A program made the translations under genes and the position numbers. Source: CBDCXF01 sp965223755 (GTDB taxonomy: Bacteria > Acidobacteriota > Thermoanaerobaculia > Multivoradales > JAHEKO01). From it: 64,000 nt of DNA. This document shows, piece after piece, positions 16,171 through 25,117 of the stretch; the stretch's first letter is position 1; each line of letters starts with the position of its first letter. The stretch covers positions 1,573,423 to 1,637,422 of the forward strand of contig CBDCXF010000002.1 of the NCBI GenBank assembly GCA_965223755.1. Direction: 5' to 3'. The notes under the pieces were generated by a model. It was not told the DNA's origin, did not search any database, and saw only the letters and a list, made by a program, of their open reading frames with translations.

Positions 16171-18564
16171 ATGCTGAAATTAAAATACTTAATGGTCTTT
16201 GCTTTGATATTCTCGATGTCGCCCGGAGTTGCCGTGGCACAAGAGGCCGCTGAAATCAGCGGCGAAGTCGTCACAGAGGAGGGAACTGTCGTCAACGACG
16301 CTCAGGTCACGGTGCCGGAGTTGCGCCAACGAGTTCGCGTCGATGGTGCCGGCCGGTTTCGCTTCACCAACGTTCCGCCAGGGGACTACCTACTCGAGGT
16401 GAGCAGCTTGCGTCATGGTCGCGGAGCGCAGTCGATCTCGGTAGATGCAGGTGAAGACGCGAGTGTCCGGATTGTGCTCGAGCACGTTGCGCACAGCGAC
16501 GAGATCGTCGTCACGACAACCGCATTTGACCGCAGTCAGCTCGATGTTGCCGTGCCGTCCACCGTCTTGACCGGCGACGATCTGCAGGCCAGCCTGCAAG
16601 GCACGTTGGGAGAGACCCTAGCCGGGGAAGCGGGCGTCAATTCCACCTTCTTCGGACCCGGGGCGAGCCGGCCGGTGGTTCGTGGCCTCGGCGGCGATCG
16701 AGTGCGTATGCTGGAGTCGGGCGTGGATGTTGGCGACGCCTCCTCAGTGAGTCCAGATCACAATGTTTCGACCGAGCCCGCGCACGCGCAGCGCATTGAA
16801 GTCCTGCGAGGTCCGGCGACCCTTTTGTACGGGTCCAGCGCCATCGGCGGCGTTGTCAACGTCATCGACGGACTCATTCCCTCGGTTCAAGGTGAGGCCG
16901 AATTCGGCGGGCATGTTGACCTGCGGCTCGGTTCAGTGAACGACGAAAGCAGCCTCTCCGCCAGCGTTGGCGGCGCGGCGGGGGATTGGGGATGGCACCT
17001 GCAGGGATTGCGGCGCGACACCGACGACTACGACATCCCGGGCTTTGCTGAAGTCGAAGGGCTCGACGAAGACCACGACGAGGAACACCACGACGAGGAA
17101 CACGGTGAAGAGCACGAGGGGGAAGAGGAGCACGAAGAGGAGCACGAAGAGGAAGAAGCTTTTGGCACGGTTCCCAATACCTTTACCGAAACCACCTCTC
17201 TTGGTCTGGGTTTCAGCCGCTTCTTTGACAATGGGTTCGTCGGCTTTTCGGTTTCCAGCTACGACAGCGACTACGGAGTGCCCGGCGGCCACGGACACGG
17301 AGAGGAGCACGGCCACGAGGGCGAAGAAGAAGAGCACGAAGGTGAAGAAGAGCACGACGATGACGAGGAACACCACGACGAGGAAGAAGAAGGTGGCGTG
17401 ACGATCGATATGCAACGTTTGCGCTTCGACGCACGGGCGGAAGTTGCTACCGACTTTGCCATCTTCAGCGGCTGGCGCGCTCGACTGGGCGTCGTCGACT
17501 ACGAGCACGATGAAGTTGAACCGAGCGGGGAGATCGGAACCACATTCTTTAACGATTCCTTTGAGGGGCGGTTTGAATTGATCCAAAAAGGCCATGACGG
17601 CCACTCGGGGTCTTGGGGGCTGCAACTGCGGCAACGCGAGTTGGAAGCGGTTGGTGAGGAGGCCTTCATCCCGCGCAACGAATCGACCAACCTCGCCATC
17701 TTTACCTTCCAAGAGTTCGACCGCGGCCGGTTCATTCACCAGCTTGGCGCCCGCTTTGAGAGTCAGGACAGCGAGGCCGATCTGCAGCGAGATCGCTCCT
17801 TTAGCGGCTTCAGCGCTTCGGCGGGAACAGTGTGGAAGTTCGCCGAAGGCTGGGCGCTGGCGGGCTCTTTGGCGCGCTCGGTCAAGTTCCCGGGCGGGGA
17901 AGAGCTGTACTCAAACGGGCCGCATTTCGCGACCCAGGCGTTCGAAGTGGGCAATCTGGACTTGGATGAAGAAACCAGCGTCGGGTTGGATCTCTCGTTG
18001 CGCCGCACCGAAGGTCGGGTTACGGGTGAGCTCACCGCTTTTCGCAACGACTTTTCCGACTACATCTTCCAGGAGTTCACCGGGGCTGAGGAAGACGGCC
18101 TGCCGGAACTCGCCTATACCCAGGCAGACGCGGACTTTTCCGGGTTTGAACTCGAAGTCGACGTTGAGCTGCTAGAGCGAGGCCACAACCATCTCGGGCT
18201 CGAGTTGCTTGCCGACTCGGTGCGGGCCGAACTCGCCGACCCCGATACACCGTTGCCTCGCATTCCGGCCGACCGGCTGGGCATTGGCCTCCACTTCGAG
18301 AACGATCGCTGGAATGCGCGCCTGGACGCCATGAACGTGGATGACCAGAGCCGGCTCGCGCCGCGGGAAACTCCGACCGAGGGCTACACGCTCGTCAATG
18401 CGTCCGTGGGCTATCGATTTTTCACCAGCGGTGCTGTCTACGACTTGCTCCTGCGCGGCCGCAACCTCACCGATGAAGACGCGCGCAACCACGTCTCTTT
18501 CTTGAAAGATCGCGTACCGCTCCCAGGAAGAGATTTAAGTTTGTCTTTAAGGATGACTTTCTAG
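16171..18564 (+). CDS. TonB-dependent receptor with His/Glu-rich loops, probable metal uptake
   Basis: A TonB-dependent receptor of about 797 residues with signal peptide (LMVFALIFSMSPGVAVAQ), an N-terminal carboxypeptidase-regulatory-like domain (about residues 25-105), a plug (IVVTTTAFDRSQ, RPVVRGLGGDRVRMLE, RIEVLRGPATLLYGSSAIGG) and a barrel. Two extracellular-type loops, at about 17065-17160 and 17296-17398, are almost pure His, Glu and Asp. Such loops are seen in ZnuD-type zinc receptors, so zinc or another divalent metal is the likely cargo. The ATG at 16171 is preferred over a TTG five codons earlier because the signal peptide then has a normal length. It ends in a classical aromatic barrel strand (LSLSLRMTF). 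Confidence 0.9.
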   Translation: MLKLKYLMVFALIFSMSPGVAVAQEAAEISGEVVTEEGTVVNDAQVTVPELRQRVRVDGAGRFRFTNVPPGDYLLEVSSLRHGRGAQSISVDAGEDASVRIVLEHVAHSDEIVVTTTAFDRSQLDVAVPSTVLTGDDLQASLQGTLGETLAGEAGVNSTFFGPGASRPVVRGLGGDRVRMLESGVDVGDASSVSPDHNVSTEPAHAQRIEVLRGPATLLYGSSAIGGVVNVIDGLIPSVQGEAEFGGHVDLRLGSVNDESSLSASVGGAAGDWGWHLQGLRRDTDDYDIPGFAEVEGLDEDHDEEHHDEEHGEEHEGEEEHEEEHEEEEAFGTVPNTFTETTSLGLGFSRFFDNGFVGFSVSSYDSDYGVPGGHGHGEEHGHEGEEEEHEGEEEHDDDEEHHDEEEEGGVTIDMQRLRFDARAEVATDFAIFSGWRARLGVVDYEHDEVEPSGEIGTTFFNDSFEGRFELIQKGHDGHSGSWGLQLRQRELEAVGEEAFIPRNESTNLAIFTFQEFDRGRFIHQLGARFESQDSEADLQRDRSFSGFSASAGTVWKFAEGWALAGSLARSVKFPGGEELYSNGPHFATQAFEVGNLDLDEETSVGLDLSLRRTEGRVTGELTAFRNDFSDYIFQEFTGAEEDGLPELAYTQADADFSGFELEVDVELLERGHNHLGLELLADSVRAELADPDTPLPRIPADRLGIGLHFENDRWNARLDAMNVDDQSRLAPRETPTEGYTLVNASVGYRFFTSGAVYDLLLRGRNLTDEDARNHVSFLKDRVPLPGRDLSLSLRMTF

Positions 18565-18589
18565 AATCCGGAGCGACTCAGGCCGAGTG

Positions 18590-18859
18590 CTAGCTGTGCG
18601 GTGATAGCGAGAATGAGACCTCCATAGAAGGATCGGTTTGAGCCTCAACTGTTTGTCGTTGGGGCTCAAAGCCGGCGGCTGAGCATTCGATTTCGTATGT
18701 ACCTTCATCTGGAAGGTAGAGCTTGCAAACGCCATCGTCATTGGTCATTGCCGCGAGGTCGGGCATTGCAACGGGGGCGCTAACGAAATAGAGGCGCGCT
18801 AAAGGGATGGGACTTCCCTGGGGTCCACCCACAAAGACGTTAACCACGGAGCCAGTCAC
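18590..18859 (-). CDS. Small beta-sandwich (carboxypeptidase-regulatory-like) protein
   Basis: An 89-residue protein with the pattern of a CarboxypepD-regulatory or prealbumin-like beta sandwich: VVNVFVGGPQGSPIPLARLYFV, then TNDDGVCKLYLPDEGTYEIECSAAGFEPQ. No signal peptide is visible. It starts with GTG preceded by GGAAG and lies 69 bp downstream of the V8-like protease on the same strand, so it may be co-transcribed. It could also be a single module left from a larger surface protein. Function unknown. Confidence 0.55.
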   Translation of the reverse strand: MTGSVVNVFVGGPQGSPIPLARLYFVSAPVAMPDLAAMTNDDGVCKLYLPDEGTYEIECSAAGFEPQRQTVEAQTDPSMEVSFSLSPHS

Positions 18860-18928
18860 CGTACAGCTTCCTTCGCGTCACCAGCGACAGCGGCGGAGCG
18901 TCGCGATTGGTAGCGAGAGTGATGCTTT

Positions 18929-19876
18929 TTACGAAGCCTCCTTCCAGGCTTTGAGGTTCTTAAATACCGCGCTGTTGATCCTTGTACCAGAGTTGGATGT
19001 TGCGCCGCCTCCGACTCCGTATGCGTGAATTGCGACCCCATAGCGGCCACCATTGTAGAAGCGATAGACGGCCGAACCACTCTGTCCTCCCATCGTGTCG
19101 ATCTCGTAATACACCTTACGCGATGTTGCCGAGCTGATCGGACGACCTGCATACCACTGGGTGCCAGGAGGCTTGTCGCCCGGGTAGCCGGAGATGTTTC
19201 CGCCCACTCCTCGCAGGTTCGACCAATTGCCGAAACCAAGCCATCCGGTTCTTTCTCCGAGCGACTCATTTAGGATGATCGCGCCGTAGTCGTACTCATC
19301 ACTTCCGTTCTGAGCCCAGCCGCGGACGGTGTAGAAGTGAGAACTCGTTGCCGATCCGTAAGGGAGAGCGTTGCCGTTGCGCCCAGGCATCACGACAATA
19401 TTCTTGACCCAGCCGTCGCGCCCGGGAACGGGACTTCCCTTGATATAAACGCAATGCCCAGCCGTTACCAAGATGCGTGGCCCGGCGAACCAGGCCGTTC
19501 CGATCCATAGGGAATCGTCGGCGGCCGTAATGCGAAGCGATGCATGCGCACGCCAGGGATACAGATGAGTCGGCTGAATCTGTACTCGGTCGTCCTGGCC
19601 GATGACGGATTCCTGAGCTGGCGCTTGAGGACCAAACGAGGCTTCGCCGATATCGCGAAGCTGGGTCGTCGCCTCAGCGAGGGACAGCTCAGCAGCGCTC
19701 TCTGTCGAGGACGCCACGGCCAGCTCGGGGGGCGTGTAGCCATCCACGATCTCGAATTGTCCGTCCGGCAGGGGTGCGGATTCCTCGCCTTCGCCCGTAG
19801 AGATGTCATCGGACAAGACCTCATCCGATGCTTCGATGTTGGAAATCGATTGATTGCGAGTATCAACGTCAGTCAT
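18929..19876 (-). CDS. V8-like (glutamyl-endopeptidase-type) serine protease
   Basis: A 315-residue trypsin-fold protease. The N-terminal 100 residues are acidic and look like a propeptide; no classical signal peptide is visible. The triad is His141 (VTAGHC), Asp196 (EYDYGAI) and Ser266 (GGQSGSAV). A later GVAIHAYG places a histidine where V8-type enzymes have the residue that confers preference for glutamate, so Glu-specific cleavage is likely. It lies downstream of TPR-like, CHAT and clostripain-type genes, all on the minus strand, and may be a downstream protease or an activation target of that group (inference). Confidence 0.85.
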   Translation of the reverse strand: MTDVDTRNQSISNIEASDEVLSDDISTGEGEESAPLPDGQFEIVDGYTPPELAVASSTESAAELSLAEATTQLRDIGEASFGPQAPAQESVIGQDDRVQIQPTHLYPWRAHASLRITAADDSLWIGTAWFAGPRILVTAGHCVYIKGSPVPGRDGWVKNIVVMPGRNGNALPYGSATSSHFYTVRGWAQNGSDEYDYGAIILNESLGERTGWLGFGNWSNLRGVGGNISGYPGDKPPGTQWYAGRPISSATSRKVYYEIDTMGGQSGSAVYRFYNGGRYGVAIHAYGVGGGATSNSGTRINSAVFKNLKAWKEAS

Positions 19877-20027
19877 GAGAACTCTCCTTTCTTTGCGTTG
19901 ACTGCGGAGTCAACGGCATTGTTTCTAGGAGACGGACTCAAACAGGGTTTTCCTTCCCAAACAGCGATCCGGTTGCCCACGGACGGGTCCAGCGCCACTT
20001 GATGAAGGTAAGAAGCTGTCGCCGCGA

Positions 20028-21959
20028 TCAGTCGCGGTCTACTTTGACTTCAACTTTCTCGCCATCAACTTCGAGCAGCAGTACACCGGTTTTGAGGTCG
20101 AAGTTCAGCAGTTTGCCGGGTGCACCGATACGCGACCAGTAGGTCTCGGCGTCCTTGCCCTTGTAGTCACGGATGGCGTCGACGAACTTGCCGACGAATT
20201 CCTGTCTTTCGACAGATAGCGACTGCGCCACGTTGGGGTTGACGAGCACCATCTGCGCTACGGTTTGGTCCGGTGCCTGGGCCGCCAAGTTGTCCTGAGT
20301 ACGAGGCGTCTGGGCTGCTTCTGGTCGAGAGTCGTCGACTTGCGGCCGGGTCGGTGAGGCGACGTTGGCGTCGCGCACCGCCTCGTAGCGCAGCCTGGAG
20401 ATCGGTGCGAGGTCGTCGCGGCTGACCGGCGCCAGAACGTAACTGGCCGCCTTCTGATCGCCCGCCCGACTGTAGGCCTCGGCCGCCTTGAGGCGCACTT
20501 CCACGGCTTCCTCTTTGTCGTCGGATTCTTCATAGGCGGTGGCCAATTTATGCACCAGGATGGGGTCGACGTGGTAGCCGTGGTGCAGCGGATCGTCATC
20601 CTGATTCAGATCGAGTTCTTGGCCGACTTCGTAGGCGCGCCTCAGTTGGAATACGGCGGAATCGACTTTGCCGCTGTTGCCCCAGTCTCCCGTTTTCTCG
20701 GCGAGATAGGAATACACCTGTCCGAGAGTGCGGTGGTACTGGTAGATCTTTTCTTTCTGTGACGACCTGTACGCTTGGCCCTTGCCCTCGAAGAGCCGGA
20801 ACTCGAATCTTCGCGCCAGTCCTTCGAGGCGTTCTTGATCCTCTTGCTTGGCGTACAAGTTGACCAGGTCGCGGACAGCGGCGGGGTCGATTTCCTGGTC
20901 CTCGGTCAAGGTGGCGGCGGCCTCGTAGCAGGCCTCGGCGACCTTGGGCTGCTGGCGCCGTTCGTAGTAGGTACCGATCGAACGCATCAATTGGCGCATG
21001 GCGTCGCGCGGAAATACGCCCACCTCCGGTTCCTGCCACGGACTGCCTTGCTGCCACCACGACCAACTCATCCCGGCATAGGCCCGCTGTGGCGGCGCGG
21101 TCGAATCGGCAGCGTACGAAGCTGCAATTCCGTAGGTCTTGAACAGCTCTTCGATTCCAGAACCGATCTGTGGGTCGCCACCGAATTCCGACAAGAACTC
21201 TGCAGTCGGCGACTCCAGGAAGGCCTCCGCATCTTGGGGTTTCTTGGCCAGGGCGGCCACAGCGACGGTCAGTAGTTCTTGCTTTTCGTCACGATCGCCA
21301 AGAGCTTCCAGAGCCAGGTCGAGCGCATCTTGCGAGCGCCCGTGGGTCGCAAGCCACCAAAGATAACGGTGGAGAACACCCCAGTCGGCGTCTGGATTGC
21401 GGTAGTAGTCCTCGATTTTCTGCTTTACATCAAGGTTGTTGGGCTCGGTGCGCAACACGCGCTCGTAGGCGGCGAGCGCCTTTTGATCGTCTCCGGTGTC
21501 GAGCAGAAAGTCGCCGTAACTCGCCAGATAAACAGTCTGTTTGGCGTCATTCAGCTCGATTGCTTTCTGAAACAGCTTGTCGGCTCGTCCGGAATGGCCC
21601 TGCTGATGTAGGACTTTGGCGAGGTTGACCATCGTCGATCCCGACTCCGGCTTGAGCTTGAGGACACTCACATAGGAGTTCGCCGCCGACGCCAAAAGCT
21701 CCTGACGCAGATCGCCAGTTGAGCTCTCGCCCTCAACCTGATCGGCGAGGCCTTGATAGAAGATGAAGCGGGCGTAAGCGTCGAGATCGTCTTTTTCCTT
21801 GGCGTCTGCGATGCCCTGAACGAAGAGTTCCCGAGCGGCGTCGTAGTTCTGATTGCGCAGGGCTTCCTTGCCCCGCGCGCCGAGCGAGTCATCTCCGGCA
21901 AGAGGAACGGTAGCCAGAATGGCAATAACAATGAGTGGCAGGATGCGTGACTTGGTCAT
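20028..21959 (-). CDS. Exported TPR-like helical-repeat protein
   Basis: A protein of 643 residues with a signal peptide (MTKSRILPLIVIAILATVPLA) and tetratricopeptide-like repeats over most of its length, for example NYDAARELFVQGI, GSTMVNLAKVLHQQGHSGRADKLFQKAIEL and QKALAAYERVLRTEPNNLD. It ends in a small beta-rich domain (FDLKTGVLLLEVDGEKVEVKVDRD). The reading frame extends further upstream, but the start used here has GAGGTGA six bases before the ATG and begins a proper signal peptide. It is probably a scaffold for partners in the periplasm. It follows a secreted protein gene by only 10 bp, inside the CHAT/clostripain run. Confidence 0.8.
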   Translation of the reverse strand: MTKSRILPLIVIAILATVPLAGDDSLGARGKEALRNQNYDAARELFVQGIADAKEKDDLDAYARFIFYQGLADQVEGESSTGDLRQELLASAANSYVSVLKLKPESGSTMVNLAKVLHQQGHSGRADKLFQKAIELNDAKQTVYLASYGDFLLDTGDDQKALAAYERVLRTEPNNLDVKQKIEDYYRNPDADWGVLHRYLWWLATHGRSQDALDLALEALGDRDEKQELLTVAVAALAKKPQDAEAFLESPTAEFLSEFGGDPQIGSGIEELFKTYGIAASYAADSTAPPQRAYAGMSWSWWQQGSPWQEPEVGVFPRDAMRQLMRSIGTYYERRQQPKVAEACYEAAATLTEDQEIDPAAVRDLVNLYAKQEDQERLEGLARRFEFRLFEGKGQAYRSSQKEKIYQYHRTLGQVYSYLAEKTGDWGNSGKVDSAVFQLRRAYEVGQELDLNQDDDPLHHGYHVDPILVHKLATAYEESDDKEEAVEVRLKAAEAYSRAGDQKAASYVLAPVSRDDLAPISRLRYEAVRDANVASPTRPQVDDSRPEAAQTPRTQDNLAAQAPDQTVAQMVLVNPNVAQSLSVERQEFVGKFVDAIRDYKGKDAETYWSRIGAPGKLLNFDLKTGVLLLEVDGEKVEVKVDRD

Positions 21960-21969
21960 GACCGTCACC

Positions 21970-22896
21970 TCAAAGCTCGTCGAGTGCGTCGTTGATTGTG
22001 GAGGGGCAGGCGTTGGAGTCGGGGGTGAACTGGCCGATATTGATCTTCCAACTCTGGGCGTTCTCGAGGTCGTCGCGGATGGCCTCGTCGAACCAGATCG
22101 GCTCGGTGATTGAGTAGCCGCTGCGGTTGCTGCTGGCACTGAGAATCTGACTCACCACATTCCCCTCGCAAATGCCGTCAATGCGCAGCACGAAATCGGC
22201 GCTGAATCCTTGCTCGAGTTGGGCTTCGACGATCAGTTTGGAGCAACCCGGATCGCCTTCATTAGCGGAACAGGGCTTGCGACTGAGGCCTAGTTGACGA
22301 AAAGGAATGGGCACCGAGAGCCGGCTCTCTTGGCCGACCTGGGTGATGTCCACTTTTTCGGCCAATTGAACTTCCGACAGCAGCTTGTCGACCAGACCCT
22401 CTTTGTCGAGCAGGCGCGCTTCGCCTTCGTCGGCGAGTACCACCCTCAACTTGTCCATTAACTGATTGCGGGCGAAATCCGCCAGGCTGCCGATCTCAGG
22501 ATCGAAGGTGATCGGTAGGTCGTCACATGCTCCGTAAAGGGGTTTGGTCAGCAGTGGTACGGAGTCGTTGCCGCTGCTGACGGTGCTCAACAGTAGATCG
22601 ACACTCCAGCCGCAAAAACCGTGCTCCTCGCCGTCGACGACGGTCAACGCGAGCTGATGATCGGCCGGATCTGCGCTGTCTGGGGCCTGCCAGTCGACGA
22701 AGGGAAAGTGCACTTGGAGTTGCGCCAGCAGAGCGCTCAATCCGTCTTCTTCCAACCCGGGTTTCTGAGCGCCGAGCAGAGAATCTGGAAATACGTTGGG
22801 AGAGTCGAAGGTGAACGTCGCTTCGACTTTGGGAAGCTGTGCCAACGCCGGAGCACTACCGACGGCGATGGCGAGGATGGTGATGAGTCGTCTCAT
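21970..22896 (-). CDS. Secreted hypothetical protein of the CHAT cluster
   Basis: A 308-residue protein with a clear signal peptide (MRRLITILAIAVGSAPALAQ) and no recognised domain. It contains four or more cysteines in the second half (RKPCSANEGDPGCSK, DGICEGN, SNACPS) that could pair in the periplasm. It lies 21 bp downstream of the CHAT peptidase and 10 bp upstream of the TPR-like gene, so it belongs to the same transcript. It could be a substrate, inhibitor or cofactor of the neighbouring peptidases. The sequence alone does not say which. Confidence 0.7.
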   Translation of the reverse strand: MRRLITILAIAVGSAPALAQLPKVEATFTFDSPNVFPDSLLGAQKPGLEEDGLSALLAQLQVHFPFVDWQAPDSADPADHQLALTVVDGEEHGFCGWSVDLLLSTVSSGNDSVPLLTKPLYGACDDLPITFDPEIGSLADFARNQLMDKLRVVLADEGEARLLDKEGLVDKLLSEVQLAEKVDITQVGQESRLSVPIPFRQLGLSRKPCSANEGDPGCSKLIVEAQLEQGFSADFVLRIDGICEGNVVSQILSASSNRSGYSITEPIWFDEAIRDDLENAQSWKINIGQFTPDSNACPSTINDALDEL

Positions 22897-22917
22897 GATG
22901 ACCTCGTGAACGAGTTT

Positions 22918-25038
22918 CTAGCCCAAGAAGACATTGGTGACCGTGGTCGAGTTGGATCCAGCGGCGAAAGGCTTGGTGAACACGGATACCCCGTTGACGG
23001 TGACCTCAATGCGAATCTCGTCCGCCGAGCGCAACTCGATATCTCTGTCGGTCCAATGGTTGGACAGTTTGTTTACCCAGTCCTCGCGCTGACCTTCCGG
23101 CACCTGATTTTCGTCCAAGTACGTGCGCAATTCGCTGACCAAGCGATCGCGATCGGTCAGCAGTTCATCGCGCATGGTCTGAGGACGGTCGCCGATGACC
23201 CATGAACCCACAGGAAGGTCGATGATCTCCTGCTTCCGACCATTGATCGTGAGTCGGATCTTCACCTCGGCTCCGGAATTGACTTTGTTCCAGATCGCTG
23301 GCGTGGGGACCAGGCGCAAGATTCGCCGGCGCTCGAAGTCGTCCGGAATGCGGCAGCGCGTCGACCAGCCGGGCCGAAGCGTAGCCGTGCGCGGCCGAAA
23401 GCCGCGGCCGGGCTTCACGGTCACCTCCTGTGGTCGCCAGATCGAGCCCAAGAGAACCTTGCCTTTGGGCCGTTTGTGCACCGGCCATCCCTTTTCGCCA
23501 AGCGCAGGTTGCTCCGAGGTTAGGTCCAAATGGTGTTGGAGGCCACCACCTTCATCGGGGATGACGTAGAAAGAACTGGTGGCGGCTCCAACGCCGACGA
23601 TGGCCACGACTGCCGCGGTCAGAAACTTGGTCGCGCTTCCTCGACCCAACCACCCAGCCAAGGAACTCACGATCGAAGTACCGACTAGGCGGTCCACGAG
23701 CGTGATGACGAGGGAGATCGCGGCAGTGAGCGAAGCGCCTCCGGCCACAACGTAGAGATTGGAGAACTTGAGCGACCAGTGCAGGAGGTAATAGGCGATG
23801 GCTAGCAACAGGACGGCGGCGGCGAGGCCGACGTTGACCTTGAATCTCGGCGTCAGTTGCCGGTCGCCTGGGGCACGATCGGACGGGAACAACACACCTT
23901 GTGCGTTCAGATAGACGATTGGAGCGCCCCAGTCGCGCCCGTAGCTGTCATTGCTATCGAACATCGCCAGCCGACCGGCGGTGACTGCGGCGTCGATGGC
24001 GTTACCGGCGGCCAGTGAGCGATAGAACTCGGTACTGAAGGCGAGGGCTTTGTCGTCGCGGACTTTGAACTGCATCGCCACGACGGCCGGGATCCCGCTG
24101 CGGGTCAGGGAACGGGCGATACTACTCCAGGCGCGCACATCATCACCGCGCGCACTTTCGCAGGCCGCCAGCACCACCAGCCTGGTGCCGGAGTTACTCA
24201 AGTTGGTCGCTACATCTTGCGCCGGACGGCTGTCTTCGCTGCCGTCGTCGGCTTCAAAGAGCAAGACTCCCGACCCTTCTTCGCTACCGAATGAGGCGCC
24301 CATTTCGCCGCGGAAGTCACCGTGGCCGGCAAAGTGCAAAATGTGCGCGGCTTGGTTGAGCTCCGACCGCACCTGCTGCCAAGTCGAGTGGGGGCCGACG
24401 AAATGCAGCCCGGGCACTTCACTTGCCGCATTTCTGATCCGTTCGCTCTCTTGCTCCAGCGAAAGGCCGGCCGTGCCAGCGGGTTGGGCGGTAACGGCGA
24501 TCAGGCGCAATGCCTCATCACCCAACGGTTCGAGGCTCTGCGGTGCCTGATGGTGGGCATCGTCGCGCACCAAGGAAACGCGACGGTTGAGGGCCAGAAA
24601 GCCAAGGCTGGTTTTTTCGCCTTCCGCGACCCCGCCCGGGTCGACGTAGGCGTACTCCCATGGCAGTGTGGCCAACTCCAGCGACCCCAGACTCAGGCGA
24701 ATGCGCAGGCCCTCCCGTTCGTCCAGTCGGTGCAATGAGTTGTTGTAGAGCTGGCGTGCTTTGAGCGGGAGGAGGATCGCCGCCAGATCCTCGCCCAAAT
24801 GCACCAGGCCATCGAAGTCGAGGTCGCGGTGCTCAAGCTGCCGTATGCGGCCGCGAAGTCGGCCCGGCAACACCACGACCTCATGATCGTCCGGTCCCTG
24901 GCCTCCGGCTGGCGAGTTGACCACCCGCACCTGGACCTGCTCTTGCTCCTCGACCCTGCGGTAGCCGTACACCTCAAGATCGAAATTGCGAAAGGTGGTG
25001 ATGGCCGACTTGCCTCTGTTCCAGCTCACGATTTCCAC
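22918..25038 (-). CDS. CHAT-domain caspase-like peptidase with membrane and beta modules
   Basis: A 706-residue protein with a CHAT (caspase-like, clan CD) domain in the first half. The catalytic dyad is His239 in HILHFAGHGDF and Cys293 in VVLAACESARG. Three transmembrane helices follow at about 401-420, 429-449 and 472-492, then a beta-rich C-terminal region of about 210 residues that would lie across the membrane. CHAT proteases often act with TPR partners in regulated proteolysis or cell-death-like responses. Here a TPR-like protein and a second clan-CD peptidase are encoded on the same strand. The N-terminus (FDLEVYGYRRV...VRVVNSPAGG) looks like an effector-associated segment. Substrate unknown. 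Confidence 0.88.
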   Translation of the reverse strand: MEIVSWNRGKSAITTFRNFDLEVYGYRRVEEQEQVQVRVVNSPAGGQGPDDHEVVVLPGRLRGRIRQLEHRDLDFDGLVHLGEDLAAILLPLKARQLYNNSLHRLDEREGLRIRLSLGSLELATLPWEYAYVDPGGVAEGEKTSLGFLALNRRVSLVRDDAHHQAPQSLEPLGDEALRLIAVTAQPAGTAGLSLEQESERIRNAASEVPGLHFVGPHSTWQQVRSELNQAAHILHFAGHGDFRGEMGASFGSEEGSGVLLFEADDGSEDSRPAQDVATNLSNSGTRLVVLAACESARGDDVRAWSSIARSLTRSGIPAVVAMQFKVRDDKALAFSTEFYRSLAAGNAIDAAVTAGRLAMFDSNDSYGRDWGAPIVYLNAQGVLFPSDRAPGDRQLTPRFKVNVGLAAAVLLLAIAYYLLHWSLKFSNLYVVAGGASLTAAISLVITLVDRLVGTSIVSSLAGWLGRGSATKFLTAAVVAIVGVGAATSSFYVIPDEGGGLQHHLDLTSEQPALGEKGWPVHKRPKGKVLLGSIWRPQEVTVKPGRGFRPRTATLRPGWSTRCRIPDDFERRRILRLVPTPAIWNKVNSGAEVKIRLTINGRKQEIIDLPVGSWVIGDRPQTMRDELLTDRDRLVSELRTYLDENQVPEGQREDWVNKLSNHWTDRDIELRSADEIRIEVTVNGVSVFTKPFAAGSNSTTVTNVFLG

Positions 25039-25117
25039 CTCACGACTTCAAACTCACGATTTCAAACTCGCGATTTCGAACAATACGTCTTCAAATTCCA
25101 GTTTCGCGGTTGAGCGG

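Noticed and set aside
16933..17739. Minus-strand hydrophobic open frame (268 codons)
   Set aside because: Its apparent transmembrane stretches of Val/Leu/Phe are the complement of the His/Glu-rich codons of the TonB receptor.
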